From the NCBI GenBank assembly GCA_020831525.1, contig JAFIGH010000007.1, forward strand, positions 1-64,000: 64,000 bases of DNA, given 5' to 3'. The notes under the pieces were generated by a model. That model had not been told where the DNA came from. It saw only the letters and a list, made by a program, of their open reading frames with translations, and did no database searches. The translations under genes and the position numbers were made by a program. Within the stretch, counting starts at the first letter, position 1. Every line of letters begins with the position of its first letter. This document shows positions 9,384 to 18,043 of the stretch, piece by piece. Source of the stretch: Opitutales bacterium (GTDB lineage: Bacteria; Verrucomicrobiota; Verrucomicrobiia; Opitutales; Oceanipulchritudinaceae).

Positions 9384-10529
9384 TTACCGCCAGGAAATAA
9401 AATCGGCTGCGGCGTAGCTGTAAAAATCCGCACCGAAGCTTTCCGAAACGGCGATCCACCCGTGCACGTCCGAATACATGAAGGCAACATCGCCGACCGA
9501 ACCCGAGTCGACGTAAATCCAGCCCTGGCCGTAGTGGTAGAACCAACCGGGGGCGCCGGCTTCGCGGGCTTCCGTGTAGATAAAGCCCCAGTGCGGGGAA
9601 GCGTCCCCGTACCACCCGGCGATGCAGTTGCCGAAATGGTAGAGCCAACCGAGGTGCGTGTTATCGGCCAGCCCCGCTTCCGGGCACTCCGGACCGGACG
9701 GTTCGGTGCCGTCGTTGACGTCGTCGCCGGTGTAGACGTAAATCTGGTCGAAGAAGAAGTCCGTGTCCTCATGCGACTGTGTGGCCGTTGTGAAGGAAAA
9801 GTACTGGAACCCGAGCGAAGGATCGAATCCGGCCTTGTTCTCAAAGACCGACCCGTTGGGATTCGATGCAGGTGTAACGACCTGACCGTTGATAAAGAGG
9901 TCCATGCGCAGCGGCGACAGCGTGCGCTCGATCCCGTGGATCACGTACGTGAGCGACTGCGTAATGGACGCGTTGATGACAAGGTCGTACTGATGAACGC
10001 CGAATTCTTCATTTTCGGCATTCGGGTCGACGACAAGGCGGGGCAAACCCACACCATCGTCGGTCCTGTTCCATGCCCCGGCGACTGTTCCGTCGGTGAT
10101 GAGTTCGAGGAGGTTCTGGTAGTTGGCCGAACTCGTATTCACGTTAGCCAGGAAATCCGGATCCTCCTTCGGGTTGGCACCGCGCAGCGAGACCTTGCGA
10201 TGGCTGGAGTCAACAATGAAAAAACGTTCGTTTTTCGCCCTGAACGAGACCCGTATACCACCGGTGGCCGGCTCGGGCAGCATGATCGTTGCATCCGCCC
10301 GGCGCTGGGGATCGAGACTGAAAATCCGGAAACCAGCAGAGGTCCCGAAGGCCTCGGTTGGGGTGGCAATCGCTCCGAAAGTAAACCCGAAACCCTCCTG
10401 GTCCCGGATATAATCAAAGTTGTCGGAGATGGGACTCACAGTGCTGTCGTATATCATCTGAACAGCGGCAAACAGCGGTCCGGCCGCGAGGCAGGATGCG
10501 AGAATGAGGATCGGGGTCTTATATTTCAT
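9384..10529 (-). CDS. Secreted protein with C-terminal Trp/Tyr-rich domain
   Basis: The 381-residue product has a signal peptide (MKYKTPILILASCLAAGPLFA). A ~220-residue beta-rich region follows (FGFTFGAIATPTEAFG, GIRVSFRAKNERFFIVD, FDQIYVYTGDD), which looks like a concanavalin-type sandwich. The ~100-residue tail is dominated by Trp, Tyr and Gly (HLGWLYHFGNCIAGWYG, GWFYHYGQGWIYVDSG, HGWIAVSESFG). The tail resembles the Trp/Tyr-rich segments of the three-module protein and of the PL9 lyase. It lies 49 bp downstream of the GH105 fusion gene on the same strand and is presumably co-transcribed. Function is unknown; a cell-envelope or glycan-binding role is inferred. Confidence 0.65.
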   Translation of the reverse strand: MKYKTPILILASCLAAGPLFAAVQMIYDSTVSPISDNFDYIRDQEGFGFTFGAIATPTEAFGTSAGFRIFSLDPQRRADATIMLPEPATGGIRVSFRAKNERFFIVDSSHRKVSLRGANPKEDPDFLANVNTSSANYQNLLELITDGTVAGAWNRTDDGVGLPRLVVDPNAENEEFGVHQYDLVINASITQSLTYVIHGIERTLSPLRMDLFINGQVVTPASNPNGSVFENKAGFDPSLGFQYFSFTTATQSHEDTDFFFDQIYVYTGDDVNDGTEPSGPECPEAGLADNTHLGWLYHFGNCIAGWYGDASPHWGFIYTEAREAGAPGWFYHYGQGWIYVDSGSVGDVAFMYSDVHGWIAVSESFGADFYSYAAADFISWR

Positions 10530-10578
10530 GGTATTTTCAGGTTATGGGTTAATCAGAAAAAAGTGTATCCGGCGCGGC

Positions 10579-13011
10579 TCAGCGCGCCTTGAGGAGGCGG
10601 TGCATTTCGATGCCGGCGAGGAGGAAGGGCCCCATGCCCTTGCCGTCATTTTTCACGACGGGCTCGCTCATGTAGTAGCGGAAGCTGCCGTCGCGTTCGT
10701 CGCTCAGCCCGGCGACTTCGCAGATAAAATCGAGGCTCAGGGTATCGTCGCCGTGGATACGGACAAAGTGCCGCAGCATAGCCTCATAGCCGCGGACGGC
10801 GGCGGCGGCATGGGTGTCGCCAAGCCAGCCGTGGTTCACGCCCTTGGCAAGAGCATAGACAAACATGGCACTGGCGGAGGCCTCGAGGTAGTTTCCCGGA
10901 CGGTCGGCGAGGTCGAGGACCTGCCACCACAGCCCGGTGTCCTCGTCCTGCGTGCGGAGGATCATGGCCACAGTGCGGTCGAGGAACGCTTTCAGCGTCG
11001 CTGCCTCGTCGCTGTTCTCCGGCATGTACTCCAGTGTGTCGACAAGGGCCATTACGAACCAGCCGAGGGCGCGGCCCCAAGGAAGGGCGGATCGCCCGGT
11101 TTCGTCATCCGCCCAAGGCTGCTCGCGGCGCTCGTCCCATGCGTGCATGAGGAGGCGGCGGCCGGGATCGTAGGCATGCCGCTCAATCAGCTCGAACTGC
11201 CGAGCGATATCGGCAAACGCCTCCGGCTCGTCAAATGTCGCCGCGTGCTGCGCGTAGAACGGCGCGCCCATGTAGAGCCCGTCGAGCCACATCTGCCACG
11301 GATAACGGTCCTTGTGCCAGAAGCCGCCCTCTGAAGTGCGCGGATGCGTGTCCAACTGGCTGCGGACAAGATCAAGCGCCTTGCGGAACCGTTCTTCACC
11401 CGTGATCTCGTAGAGCGAGATCAACTGCTTGGCGGGATTCACATGGTCGATATTGTACTCTTCGAGGTCATACGAATGAATCGTGCCGTCATCGCGGACA
11501 AAGCTGCCGATGGTGTTGGCCATGTAGGCAAGGTAGCGCTCGTCACCGGTCACGCGCCAGAGTTCCTCGAAGCCCTGCGTGAGCAGGCCCGTCGTGTACC
11601 GCCAGCGCGCCATGGCACCGGACTCGGGATCGAAGTTTCCGTGCGAAAGTGTTGTCCCGCGGCGCTCGAGGACGGAATCCGCCATGCGCGTGGTCCAGCG
11701 CAAAGCGTCTTCTGCTGAAACCGGAAAGGCCTTTTGCGCGCGGTCGCGGTGCGACTCCACGAAGACCAGTGCCGGACGGTTGAGGAGCAGTGCCGTTTTT
11801 TCCAAGTACTCGACAAATGAGTCGCGGGTCAGGTCGATGCCGGGCTCCTGCTCCCATACCGAGGTAAAGGCGTAGTGGACGGTGCCGCCGCGGGGATTGA
11901 GGACGACAACGTGGTTGTGCTCGTCGCTCTCGAGGCGGCGGAGGTCGCGCGGGCGGTAGAACACCGCCATCCCGAGAGTGTCCCCGATGATGCTCTGTTC
12001 GCCGTAGGTGGCGATGTAGGTGTACTCCTTTTCCACGACCTCCTGGTCGCCGAGAATGAGTTCGCCGCCGTCCAGCTTGACGATCCCCGTGGCGAGGTCG
12101 CGGCGTGGATCGCCACGCATATCGACATGCGTCACGTGGCTGCCGGCGTGAATACCCAGGCGGACGTCCAGGTCCTGGCGGCGGTTACCTACCGTCCACC
12201 CTTCGTAAAATACATCAATGGCGGAGTAGAGGGCACCATTGGCCGCGACAAGAGCCTTCCGGTTCTCCACTTCGGAGACCCGCTCCAAACGGCCGTCGGC
12301 AAACATACCGTAGCCCCCGATACCGACGGCCGGACCGACGCGCAGAATATCCATGCCCCAGTCCGCCATCGTGTGGTACGACTGGTAGCCGTCCTGGCCA
12401 ACGTCCTGAAGAACCATGGCGGTGGTGCGCTTGCCGAAAATATCGAAGCCGTTGCGCCAGTCGAGATAGAAGCGGTAGCCGATGCGGTCGGACTCCCAGC
12501 CCGGACCTTCGTAGCGGACCCACTCGCCGTGGTCCGTGTAGTGCGCGGGCGGATCGACCTCGCGCACATTGCGGAACTCCCCGCCCCGGTACTTGGAACC
12601 GTCCCACTCTCCGCCGACCTTTATGGAAAGCTCGGCCTGCGTCCGCTTCGGAAACGCCTGCGCCAGCGCGCCTGCCGGATCTTCCCGAAGCGTGAACTCC
12701 CGTGTTTCTCCGGCATCGAAGCGCTCGACAAGAAGGAGGATGTCCGGGTTGCCGTCGCGCGTCGTGTCGACCCATTGATACGGCACCGGAATCCCCTCCC
12801 GTTCACACCATGCCGTCAGGCGGCGGATATCCGGATCGTCCGGCGTGAAGCCGAGGTCCATGACGTCCACCCGCACGGGATAGTCCTCCGCCATGACCGG
12901 CATACGGCTGGTCACGTTGAGGCGAACAACCACATCGTACTCCTCAGCGCAATACGAAATCTGCGGAAAGAGTGGAAGGAGGGCGGGGATGAAGGCAAAA
13001 ATTCGTTTCAT
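10579..13011 (-). CDS. DUF4861 - GH105 fusion, unsaturated (rhamno)galacturonyl hydrolase
   Basis: This 810-residue secreted protein (signal MKRIFAFIPALLPLFPQISYC) has two parts. Residues ~25-415 match the DUF4861 family (HGEWVRYEGPGWESDRIGYR, DWRNGFDIFGKRT, YHTMADWGMDILRVG). Residues ~440-805 are an alpha/alpha-barrel of family GH105, with YPWQMWLDGLYMGAPF, GRALGWFVMALVDTL, TGLWWQVLDLADRPGNYLEAS and SAMFVYALAKGV. GH105 enzymes hydrate the 4,5-unsaturated galacturonyl end made by pectin lyases; Asp577 in MWLDGLYM aligns with the family's general acid. This is the expected step between lyase products and KduI/KduD. The role of the DUF4861 half is not established here. It starts 21 bp after kduD. 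Confidence 0.88.
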   Translation of the reverse strand: MKRIFAFIPALLPLFPQISYCAEEYDVVVRLNVTSRMPVMAEDYPVRVDVMDLGFTPDDPDIRRLTAWCEREGIPVPYQWVDTTRDGNPDILLLVERFDAGETREFTLREDPAGALAQAFPKRTQAELSIKVGGEWDGSKYRGGEFRNVREVDPPAHYTDHGEWVRYEGPGWESDRIGYRFYLDWRNGFDIFGKRTTAMVLQDVGQDGYQSYHTMADWGMDILRVGPAVGIGGYGMFADGRLERVSEVENRKALVAANGALYSAIDVFYEGWTVGNRRQDLDVRLGIHAGSHVTHVDMRGDPRRDLATGIVKLDGGELILGDQEVVEKEYTYIATYGEQSIIGDTLGMAVFYRPRDLRRLESDEHNHVVVLNPRGGTVHYAFTSVWEQEPGIDLTRDSFVEYLEKTALLLNRPALVFVESHRDRAQKAFPVSAEDALRWTTRMADSVLERRGTTLSHGNFDPESGAMARWRYTTGLLTQGFEELWRVTGDERYLAYMANTIGSFVRDDGTIHSYDLEEYNIDHVNPAKQLISLYEITGEERFRKALDLVRSQLDTHPRTSEGGFWHKDRYPWQMWLDGLYMGAPFYAQHAATFDEPEAFADIARQFELIERHAYDPGRRLLMHAWDERREQPWADDETGRSALPWGRALGWFVMALVDTLEYMPENSDEAATLKAFLDRTVAMILRTQDEDTGLWWQVLDLADRPGNYLEASASAMFVYALAKGVNHGWLGDTHAAAAVRGYEAMLRHFVRIHGDDTLSLDFICEVAGLSDERDGSFRYYMSEPVVKNDGKGMGPFLLAGIEMHRLLKAR

Positions 13012-13032
13012 TGATTTGTCCTTTTTCCGGGA

Positions 13033-13803
13033 TTACCGTGCCAGCCAACCCCCGTCGACGACGACTTCGGAACCGGTGACATAATCGGAGGCGCGCGAGG
13101 CGAGGAATACGGCCGCGCCCCGCAGGTCGGAGGCTTTGCCCCAGCGCCCGGCGGGGATGCGGTCGAGGATCGCCTCGTTGCGCAGCGGGTCTTCGCGCAG
13201 GGCGCGGGTGTTTTCGGTCGCAATGTAGCCCGGCGCAATACCGTTTACCTGAATGCCGTGCGGCGCGAGTTCGTTGGCCATGAGGCGCGTGAGGCCGAGC
13301 AAACCGCTCTTTGACGCGGTATAGGCGGGTACGCGGATCCCTCCCTGATGAGAAAGAAGGGAGTGGATATTGATCACCTTTCCGGGCAACCGCCGCGACA
13401 TCAGTTCGCGCGCAAACATCTGCGAGAGGTGAAACGCCGCCGTGAGGTTTGTCTCCACGACTTCATTCCAGTCCTTCATGGAGTACTCCGTGAAATCCGC
13501 CCGGCGAATAACGCCCGCGTTGTTGACGAGGACGTTCGGCGGAGTCCCGTCTTCGAGGATACGTTTCCACATGCGCCCGCGGGCGCTGCCGTCACCGAGA
13601 TCCGTTTGGATCCCCGTTGCCTTGAGTCCCTTGTCCGCCATTTCCGCGGCGATTTCGTCGACCTTGCCGCGGGCGACAAGGACAACCTCGGCGCCAAGCT
13701 CGGCGTATACATTGGCTATGGCGAGACCGATGCCGCGGGAAGCCCCCGTGACAACAGCGCGCACATGGCTGAGTGAGAATAATTCCGTTGCTTCTTCGTT
13801 CAT
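13033..13803 (-). CDS. kduD: 2-dehydro-3-deoxy-D-gluconate 5-dehydrogenase (KduD)
   Basis: This 256-residue short-chain dehydrogenase has the cofactor motif TGASRGIG (residues 19-26), VLVNNAGVIRRADF, the active-site pair in YTASKSG, and IAPGYIATENTRALREDP, typical of KduD. KduD reduces 2,5-diketo-3-deoxygluconate to 2-keto-3-deoxygluconate with NAD(P)H, the step after KduI. The frame stays open to 14025, but the extension is antisense-like arginine/serine-rich sequence lying over kduI. ATG at 13801-13803, 7 bp after the kduI stop, gives the expected length. It is in the TonB receptor - kduI - kduD - GH105 operon. Confidence 0.95.
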   Translation of the reverse strand: MNEEATELFSLSHVRAVVTGASRGIGLAIANVYAELGAEVVLVARGKVDEIAAEMADKGLKATGIQTDLGDGSARGRMWKRILEDGTPPNVLVNNAGVIRRADFTEYSMKDWNEVVETNLTAAFHLSQMFARELMSRRLPGKVINIHSLLSHQGGIRVPAYTASKSGLLGLTRLMANELAPHGIQVNGIAPGYIATENTRALREDPLRNEAILDRIPAGRWGKASDLRGAAVFLASRASDYVTGSEVVVDGGWLAR

Positions 13804-13810
13804 AATACAG

Positions 13811-14865
13811 TCATTCCATTTTCGACGGGTCGACGGCGTCCATATCGCCGAACTCCTGGTTTTCGCCGCCCATGGCCCAGACGAAGCCGTAGTTCGCCGT
13901 GCCCGCACCGGAGTGGATCGACCAGCTCGGCGAGAGGACCGCCTGTTGGTTGCGGACGACGATGTGGCGGGTTTCCTCCGGTTTGCCCATGAAGTGAAAA
14001 ACGAGGGCGTCCTCCCGGATATCAAAATAGAAGTAGATCTCCGAGCGGCGCAGGTGCGTGTGCGGGGGCATGGTGTTCCACACGTTGCCCTCCTTGAGGA
14101 AGGTCACCCCCATGACAAGCTGGCAGGACTCCACGTTGTCCGGCGCAATCATGGGATGGAGATTCCGTTCATTGCAGCGCACCTTTTCGCCGACGCTGCG
14201 GCCGGCCTCACGCGCAAAGGAGTGGCGCGACGTCCCGCACGCACGGTGGGCGGGATAGCTCACCAGGTAGTAGAGCGGCGCAGGCTCTTTCCCCTTGCCG
14301 GGCTCGAAAACAATGTCGCCGGAACCTCTTCCGACGTAGAGAAAGTCGAAGGCGCCGAGTCCGTGCCGCGTGTCGCCCACCCGCACCGAGCCCGCGCCGC
14401 CGAGGTTGACGATCCCGACTTCGCGCCGCTCGCAAAAGGAATCCGCGCGCAGACAGTCGGGCGCTTCGAGCAGAAGCGGCGCACTCACCGGCGCGGCCGC
14501 CCCCCCCCCCCCGGCCCGCGGTGGGGCCCCCCCCCCAGGCCCCGCCCCACAAAAACCAACCCGCCCCGCCGCCGGGGGGGCGTTCCGCCCACCCGGGGCC
14601 CCCCCCCGGGCCGGGCCGCCCCCACGACGGCGCGGTCCACCTCCCAGTACACGAGCGACACAGCGTCCTCCGCGACGAGATCCTCGCACAGGTACGCTCC
14701 CCTCACCTCGGCCGTGGACATCCGCCGCGTCGCCTCCGCACTCTGCGCTTCGACAATGCGCGTGCGCACGTCGCGGAGCACGGGCGAAGACGGCTCCGGC
14801 CCCGCGGCGGCGAGCGTCGCCGCGACAGTGTCCAGTACAGAGGCAGTTTGGGAGGGAGCGTTCAT
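13811..14865 (-). CDS. kduI: 5-dehydro-4-deoxy-D-glucuronate isomerase (KduI), frame interrupted by a 119-bp degraded duplication
   Basis: The N-terminal part, from ATG 14863-14865, reads MSTAEVRGAYLCEDL and SLVYWEVDRAVVG. The C-terminal part, in another frame, reads APVSAPLLLEA, REVGIVNLGGAGSVRV, FDFLYVGRGSGDIVF, CQLVMGVTFLKEGNVWNTMPPHTH, RRSEIYFYFDI and NQQAVLSPSWSIHSG. Together they cover KduI end to end, including the metal-binding His residues of the PPHTH segment. Between them is a G/C homopolymer tract. Removing 119 bp between the GGCCGCC repeats at 14495 and 14614 restores one frame reading EVDRAVVGAAAPVSAP. KduI isomerises the unsaturated galacturonate product to 2,5-diketo-3-deoxygluconate. 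As written the gene is broken; an assembly fault is likelier than a real mutation. Confidence 0.85.
14377..14614. repeat. 119-bp tandem duplication with one degraded copy, inside kduI
   Basis: The 119 bases from 14496 align imperfectly with the 119 bases just before them: the AAAA block at 14434 has a partner at 14551, and both copies end in GGCCGCC at 14495 and 14614. The second copy is full of C and G homopolymers. It shifts the kduI frame by 119 bases, which is not a multiple of three. Confidence 0.6.
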
Positions 14866-14899
14866 ATACGTCGGGATAGGTCGGTGGATGGTTTGGGGG

Positions 14900-17821
14900 T
14901 TAAAACTGCCCTTTGACACCAAGCGACCAGAGCGGGCCGAATTTTTCGCGCCGCTCCAATTGCGCATGATCCGGAGTGACCGCCGTCACACGCAATTGAT
15001 CCACGGGCTCATCGAAGATATTGCGCCCGTTGAGGAAGAGACGCAGGTGCCGGTTAAAACGGTATTCAATATTTAAATCCGTGGTCAAGCGACTGTCGTA
15101 GAATCGGTTCCATAAGGTCCCGTCATCTAAAGCTCCGCGGACATCTCCCGTGTCACGCATCTGCTTTCCCCGGTAGTTCCATTTCAGGCGAATGTCGAGC
15201 GGGCCCTTGTCGTAGGTGACACCCCAGTTGTAGGTTTCCTTGACAAATCCGGGAATGTAAGAAGAAACCAACCCGGCACCCGTGGCGCCGTAGTCGCCCG
15301 AAGTCGTAAGAATCGTGGCGTTGGCAAAGACCGAGAAGTTACCAATCGATTCCGGAGCGAACGTCAGATCCTGCACCATGGACAACTCAAAGCCCTTGAT
15401 GGTCACATCCCCGACATTGGCGGTGCGCTGCAGGAGCCATCCTTCGGCCACGTAAACGCGGTCGATTCCGTAGAGGTCGGCCAATTCGTTCGTGAGTAAG
15501 GGCATTTCCACGTCAATGAATCCTTTGATCTCTTTGTAGAACACACCGGCGGAGAGGACACCGCCCGTATCCAGATAGTACTCCACCGACAGGTCGAAGT
15601 TGTCGCCAGTGTAAGCAACGAGATCCGGATTAGCGATGTAGATCGTCGGTCGGCTGACCCCGCCTTCATCGGCTTCGCCGTCGTTTTCGAAACGGGTTGC
15701 CGGGGCAAGGTCGTTGATATCGGGGCGGCCAAGCGTCCGGGCGTAGGCGAGCCGAACCTGCAGGTTTGGAGTCGCCTCATAGGTGAAGTGGAGGCTGGGA
15801 TAGAAATCGTCGTAACTCCCCCGCTGCTGCTGCCGGCCGCCGTACTGCGCGGTGATGATGCTCGCATGATTTGTCGACAGACCGACAAACTCCGGGTGGC
15901 GTTGGCGGAAGTTCATACGGGATGGCTCCTGCACATCCTCGTCCGGAATAAGAGGATTGTCCGATACGAAGCGACCCTGGGCATCACGCACATAAATCAC
16001 GTTGGCGTCGTAGAGGTAGCCCTCCCCGAAGGTTTCGGTCCGCTCGAAACGGACCCCGCCAAGGACGCGCAGACGGTTATCAATGAAGCCGGTCGATCCC
16101 ATCAAATAAGCCGCCTTCACCGTCTCCTCAACAATGATACGGTTCTCCGCAGCGTAGCGAATGGCGTTCGCCTCCTGGAAATTAAAAAGAGTCGGATTGG
16201 CCTGAAAATATTCGTATGTACGGTAGGTGCTCGGCCACTCCACGGCCGGCCAGCCAAAACCCGGACTTTGATTCACGTAATGGGTGTCGCCGAACGTCGA
16301 ACGAATGTCCGGAGGATTGGCGCGGTAGGCGGCCGTCGTAGGTCTCCAGTTGTACTCCTCGCGCTGAATATTCCGCTCCTGCCTGCGGTACAAACCACCC
16401 GCCTGCACGTACGTGGGTGCGGCAAACCCGCTGAGGTTGCGCCTGATATTGAACTTCCCCCCATAAATTTCGTCACGGGCGAATTCCGGACGCGAACGCA
16501 CAATCTCAAGATCGTTGTTGTTACCCAGCGTGAACGGATCGAACGGCTCTCCTTCCGGCCCCGTCGTGACGACTTGGCCCGGACCGTCCGGACCGATGTC
16601 ACGGAATTCGACACCAAGACCAAACGGTGTCCGGTCGCCAGTCCGGAACTGCGCCCGCTCGAAGTATCCGTTCTCAAGGTCTTTGTATTCGTTTGTCGAA
16701 CGCGAGTAGTAGGCATCGTAGTCGATCTCCCACTCGTTGAGGAAGTGCTTTACGCCGATATCCGCATGGTAGGTGCGTCCGGTCTTTTCCCGCGTGTTGA
16801 GCTGGTGGCGGAAGCGCCCGCTACCGTCGCCGATCGTGAAGTCCGGAGAATAGGTTCCCGGCGGCTCGGCAAGGTTTGTCTCCCACCGGATCTCGCGGTT
16901 GAAGAATGTTGTCGAATAGTCATTTACCTGCCCGCTCAGCGAAACAATCGTCTTTGGTGTGATGCGGAAATCGAATTTCACGCTGCCACTCTCCCGGAAG
17001 GAAAGCTTGGGTCCGTCGCGTACGTTAAAGAACCGCAGGTATGGATCTTCCGCCGTCGAGCCGCCCCTTGCGTCCCACTGCTTGATAACGTAGGACTGCG
17101 GGGTGAACGCTTCCGAACTCAGGTAGTTGATGACATACCCGAAGTTGTCGTTGACCGGGTGGAGGAAATTGAAGTCATAGGCGGGGCGCACCTTGCGCGT
17201 CGGAAAATCGCCGGGACCGGGCGAGCGGCCCAGCTTCAAGTGGTCGTGCGGCGCGTTGACGGACACACGGTAATTCAAACGCGCCTTCTCCGCCTCGAAG
17301 GCGTTGCGGCTGATCATGTTGACCTGTCCTCCGAGGGAGTCCGCCTCCATCGCCGGGGTAGGCACTTTCGTCACCTCGATGCGCGCCACGTTGTTGAGCG
17401 AGACCTGCTCGAACTCGAAGGTGCGGCTCGACGAGGAGGACGCCGCGCTCGCCATGCGGTTGCCGTCCACCGTCACCGGCGTATTTGCCGACGGAAGCCC
17501 GCGCACGGAGACGGAGCGGATGTCGGCCGAGACGAAGTCCACGCTCACGCCGGGGAGGAACTTGAGGAACTCGCCCACGTTGCCCTCTGTCACGTCGCCG
17601 AAGGCGCCGGCGTCGACCACTGTGCGGATGCTGTCGGCGTCGCGCTGCGCGAGAATCGCCGCCGCCATGGCGTCGAACTCGCGACCCTCCACCACGTAGT
17701 CTTCGAGGATGAAAACGTCCTCGTCCTGCGCACTGGCGGCGAAGGGGAGAAGCAGCGCGGCCGCGAGGGCGGCACGGAGTGAAGTTTCGAAGCGGTTATA
17801 AACGAGACTCTTACGGTTCAT
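14900..17821 (-). CDS. TonB-dependent outer-membrane receptor for pectin oligosaccharides
   Basis: The 973-residue product starts at ATG 17819-17821 before the signal MNRKSLVYNRFETSLRAALA...FAASA; an upstream in-frame ATG (17929) would put the operator inside the gene. A plug domain follows (VGEFLKFLPGVSVDF, SVSVRGLPSANTPVTVDG, VARIEVTKVPTPAMEADSLGG), then a 22-strand-type barrel with many aromatic girdle residues. It ends in SLGVKGQF with a terminal Phe, as expected for barrel insertion. TonB receptors of this class import oligosaccharides across the outer membrane. No SusD-like partner is nearby. It heads the kduI-kduD-GH105-TRAP block, and an operator-like site and -35 box lie upstream at 17924-17958. 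Confidence 0.9.
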   Translation of the reverse strand: MNRKSLVYNRFETSLRAALAAALLLPFAASAQDEDVFILEDYVVEGREFDAMAAAILAQRDADSIRTVVDAGAFGDVTEGNVGEFLKFLPGVSVDFVSADIRSVSVRGLPSANTPVTVDGNRMASAASSSSSRTFEFEQVSLNNVARIEVTKVPTPAMEADSLGGQVNMISRNAFEAEKARLNYRVSVNAPHDHLKLGRSPGPGDFPTRKVRPAYDFNFLHPVNDNFGYVINYLSSEAFTPQSYVIKQWDARGGSTAEDPYLRFFNVRDGPKLSFRESGSVKFDFRITPKTIVSLSGQVNDYSTTFFNREIRWETNLAEPPGTYSPDFTIGDGSGRFRHQLNTREKTGRTYHADIGVKHFLNEWEIDYDAYYSRSTNEYKDLENGYFERAQFRTGDRTPFGLGVEFRDIGPDGPGQVVTTGPEGEPFDPFTLGNNNDLEIVRSRPEFARDEIYGGKFNIRRNLSGFAAPTYVQAGGLYRRQERNIQREEYNWRPTTAAYRANPPDIRSTFGDTHYVNQSPGFGWPAVEWPSTYRTYEYFQANPTLFNFQEANAIRYAAENRIIVEETVKAAYLMGSTGFIDNRLRVLGGVRFERTETFGEGYLYDANVIYVRDAQGRFVSDNPLIPDEDVQEPSRMNFRQRHPEFVGLSTNHASIITAQYGGRQQQRGSYDDFYPSLHFTYEATPNLQVRLAYARTLGRPDINDLAPATRFENDGEADEGGVSRPTIYIANPDLVAYTGDNFDLSVEYYLDTGGVLSAGVFYKEIKGFIDVEMPLLTNELADLYGIDRVYVAEGWLLQRTANVGDVTIKGFELSMVQDLTFAPESIGNFSVFANATILTTSGDYGATGAGLVSSYIPGFVKETYNWGVTYDKGPLDIRLKWNYRGKQMRDTGDVRGALDDGTLWNRFYDSRLTTDLNIEYRFNRHLRLFLNGRNIFDEPVDQLRVTAVTPDHAQLERREKFGPLWSLGVKGQF

Positions 17822-17923
17822 TGCAGTGGAGGTAGTTGGGTTCAGGGGTCCTGGAAGGTTATCTCCGGCCGCCTCCTGCATTTCCGGAAGAACGACCGCA
17901 CTGTGTTTATATGTGAATTTCTG

Positions 17924-17958
17924 ATTCATATCTGGCTTTATTTTCAGAGTGGCGTCAA
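17924..17958 (-). promoter_or_regulatory. Promoter and putative IclR operator of the TonB receptor operon
   Basis: On the minus strand a TTGACG -35 box (17953-17958) is followed 15 bp later by the operator-like site. The site reads ATTCATATCTGGCT on the plus strand (17924-17937): ten bases identical to the start of the IclR-gene copy, with a decayed right end. The start codon of the receptor is about 100 bp further on. Confidence 0.5.
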
Positions 17959-18043
17959 GCGCTCAAATACGGGGCACACACGTTTTCCGGGGAAGCCCGC
18001 CCGTCATTCACGGGAACCCGCGGGCTCTCCACGGAAGGGGTCA

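Noticed and set aside
13804-14025. A longer KduD beginning at 14025
   Set aside because: The extension lies over the end of kduI in another frame and has no dehydrogenase similarity; ATG 13801-13803 gives the standard length.
15788-17782. Long open frames antisense to real genes (also 177-1808 minus, 3701-6289 plus, 18338-20482 plus, 36769-40380 plus, 46056-47657 minus)
   Set aside because: They lie opposite clear coding sequences in a high-GC genome and have Arg/His/Val-rich, low-complexity translations with no motif.
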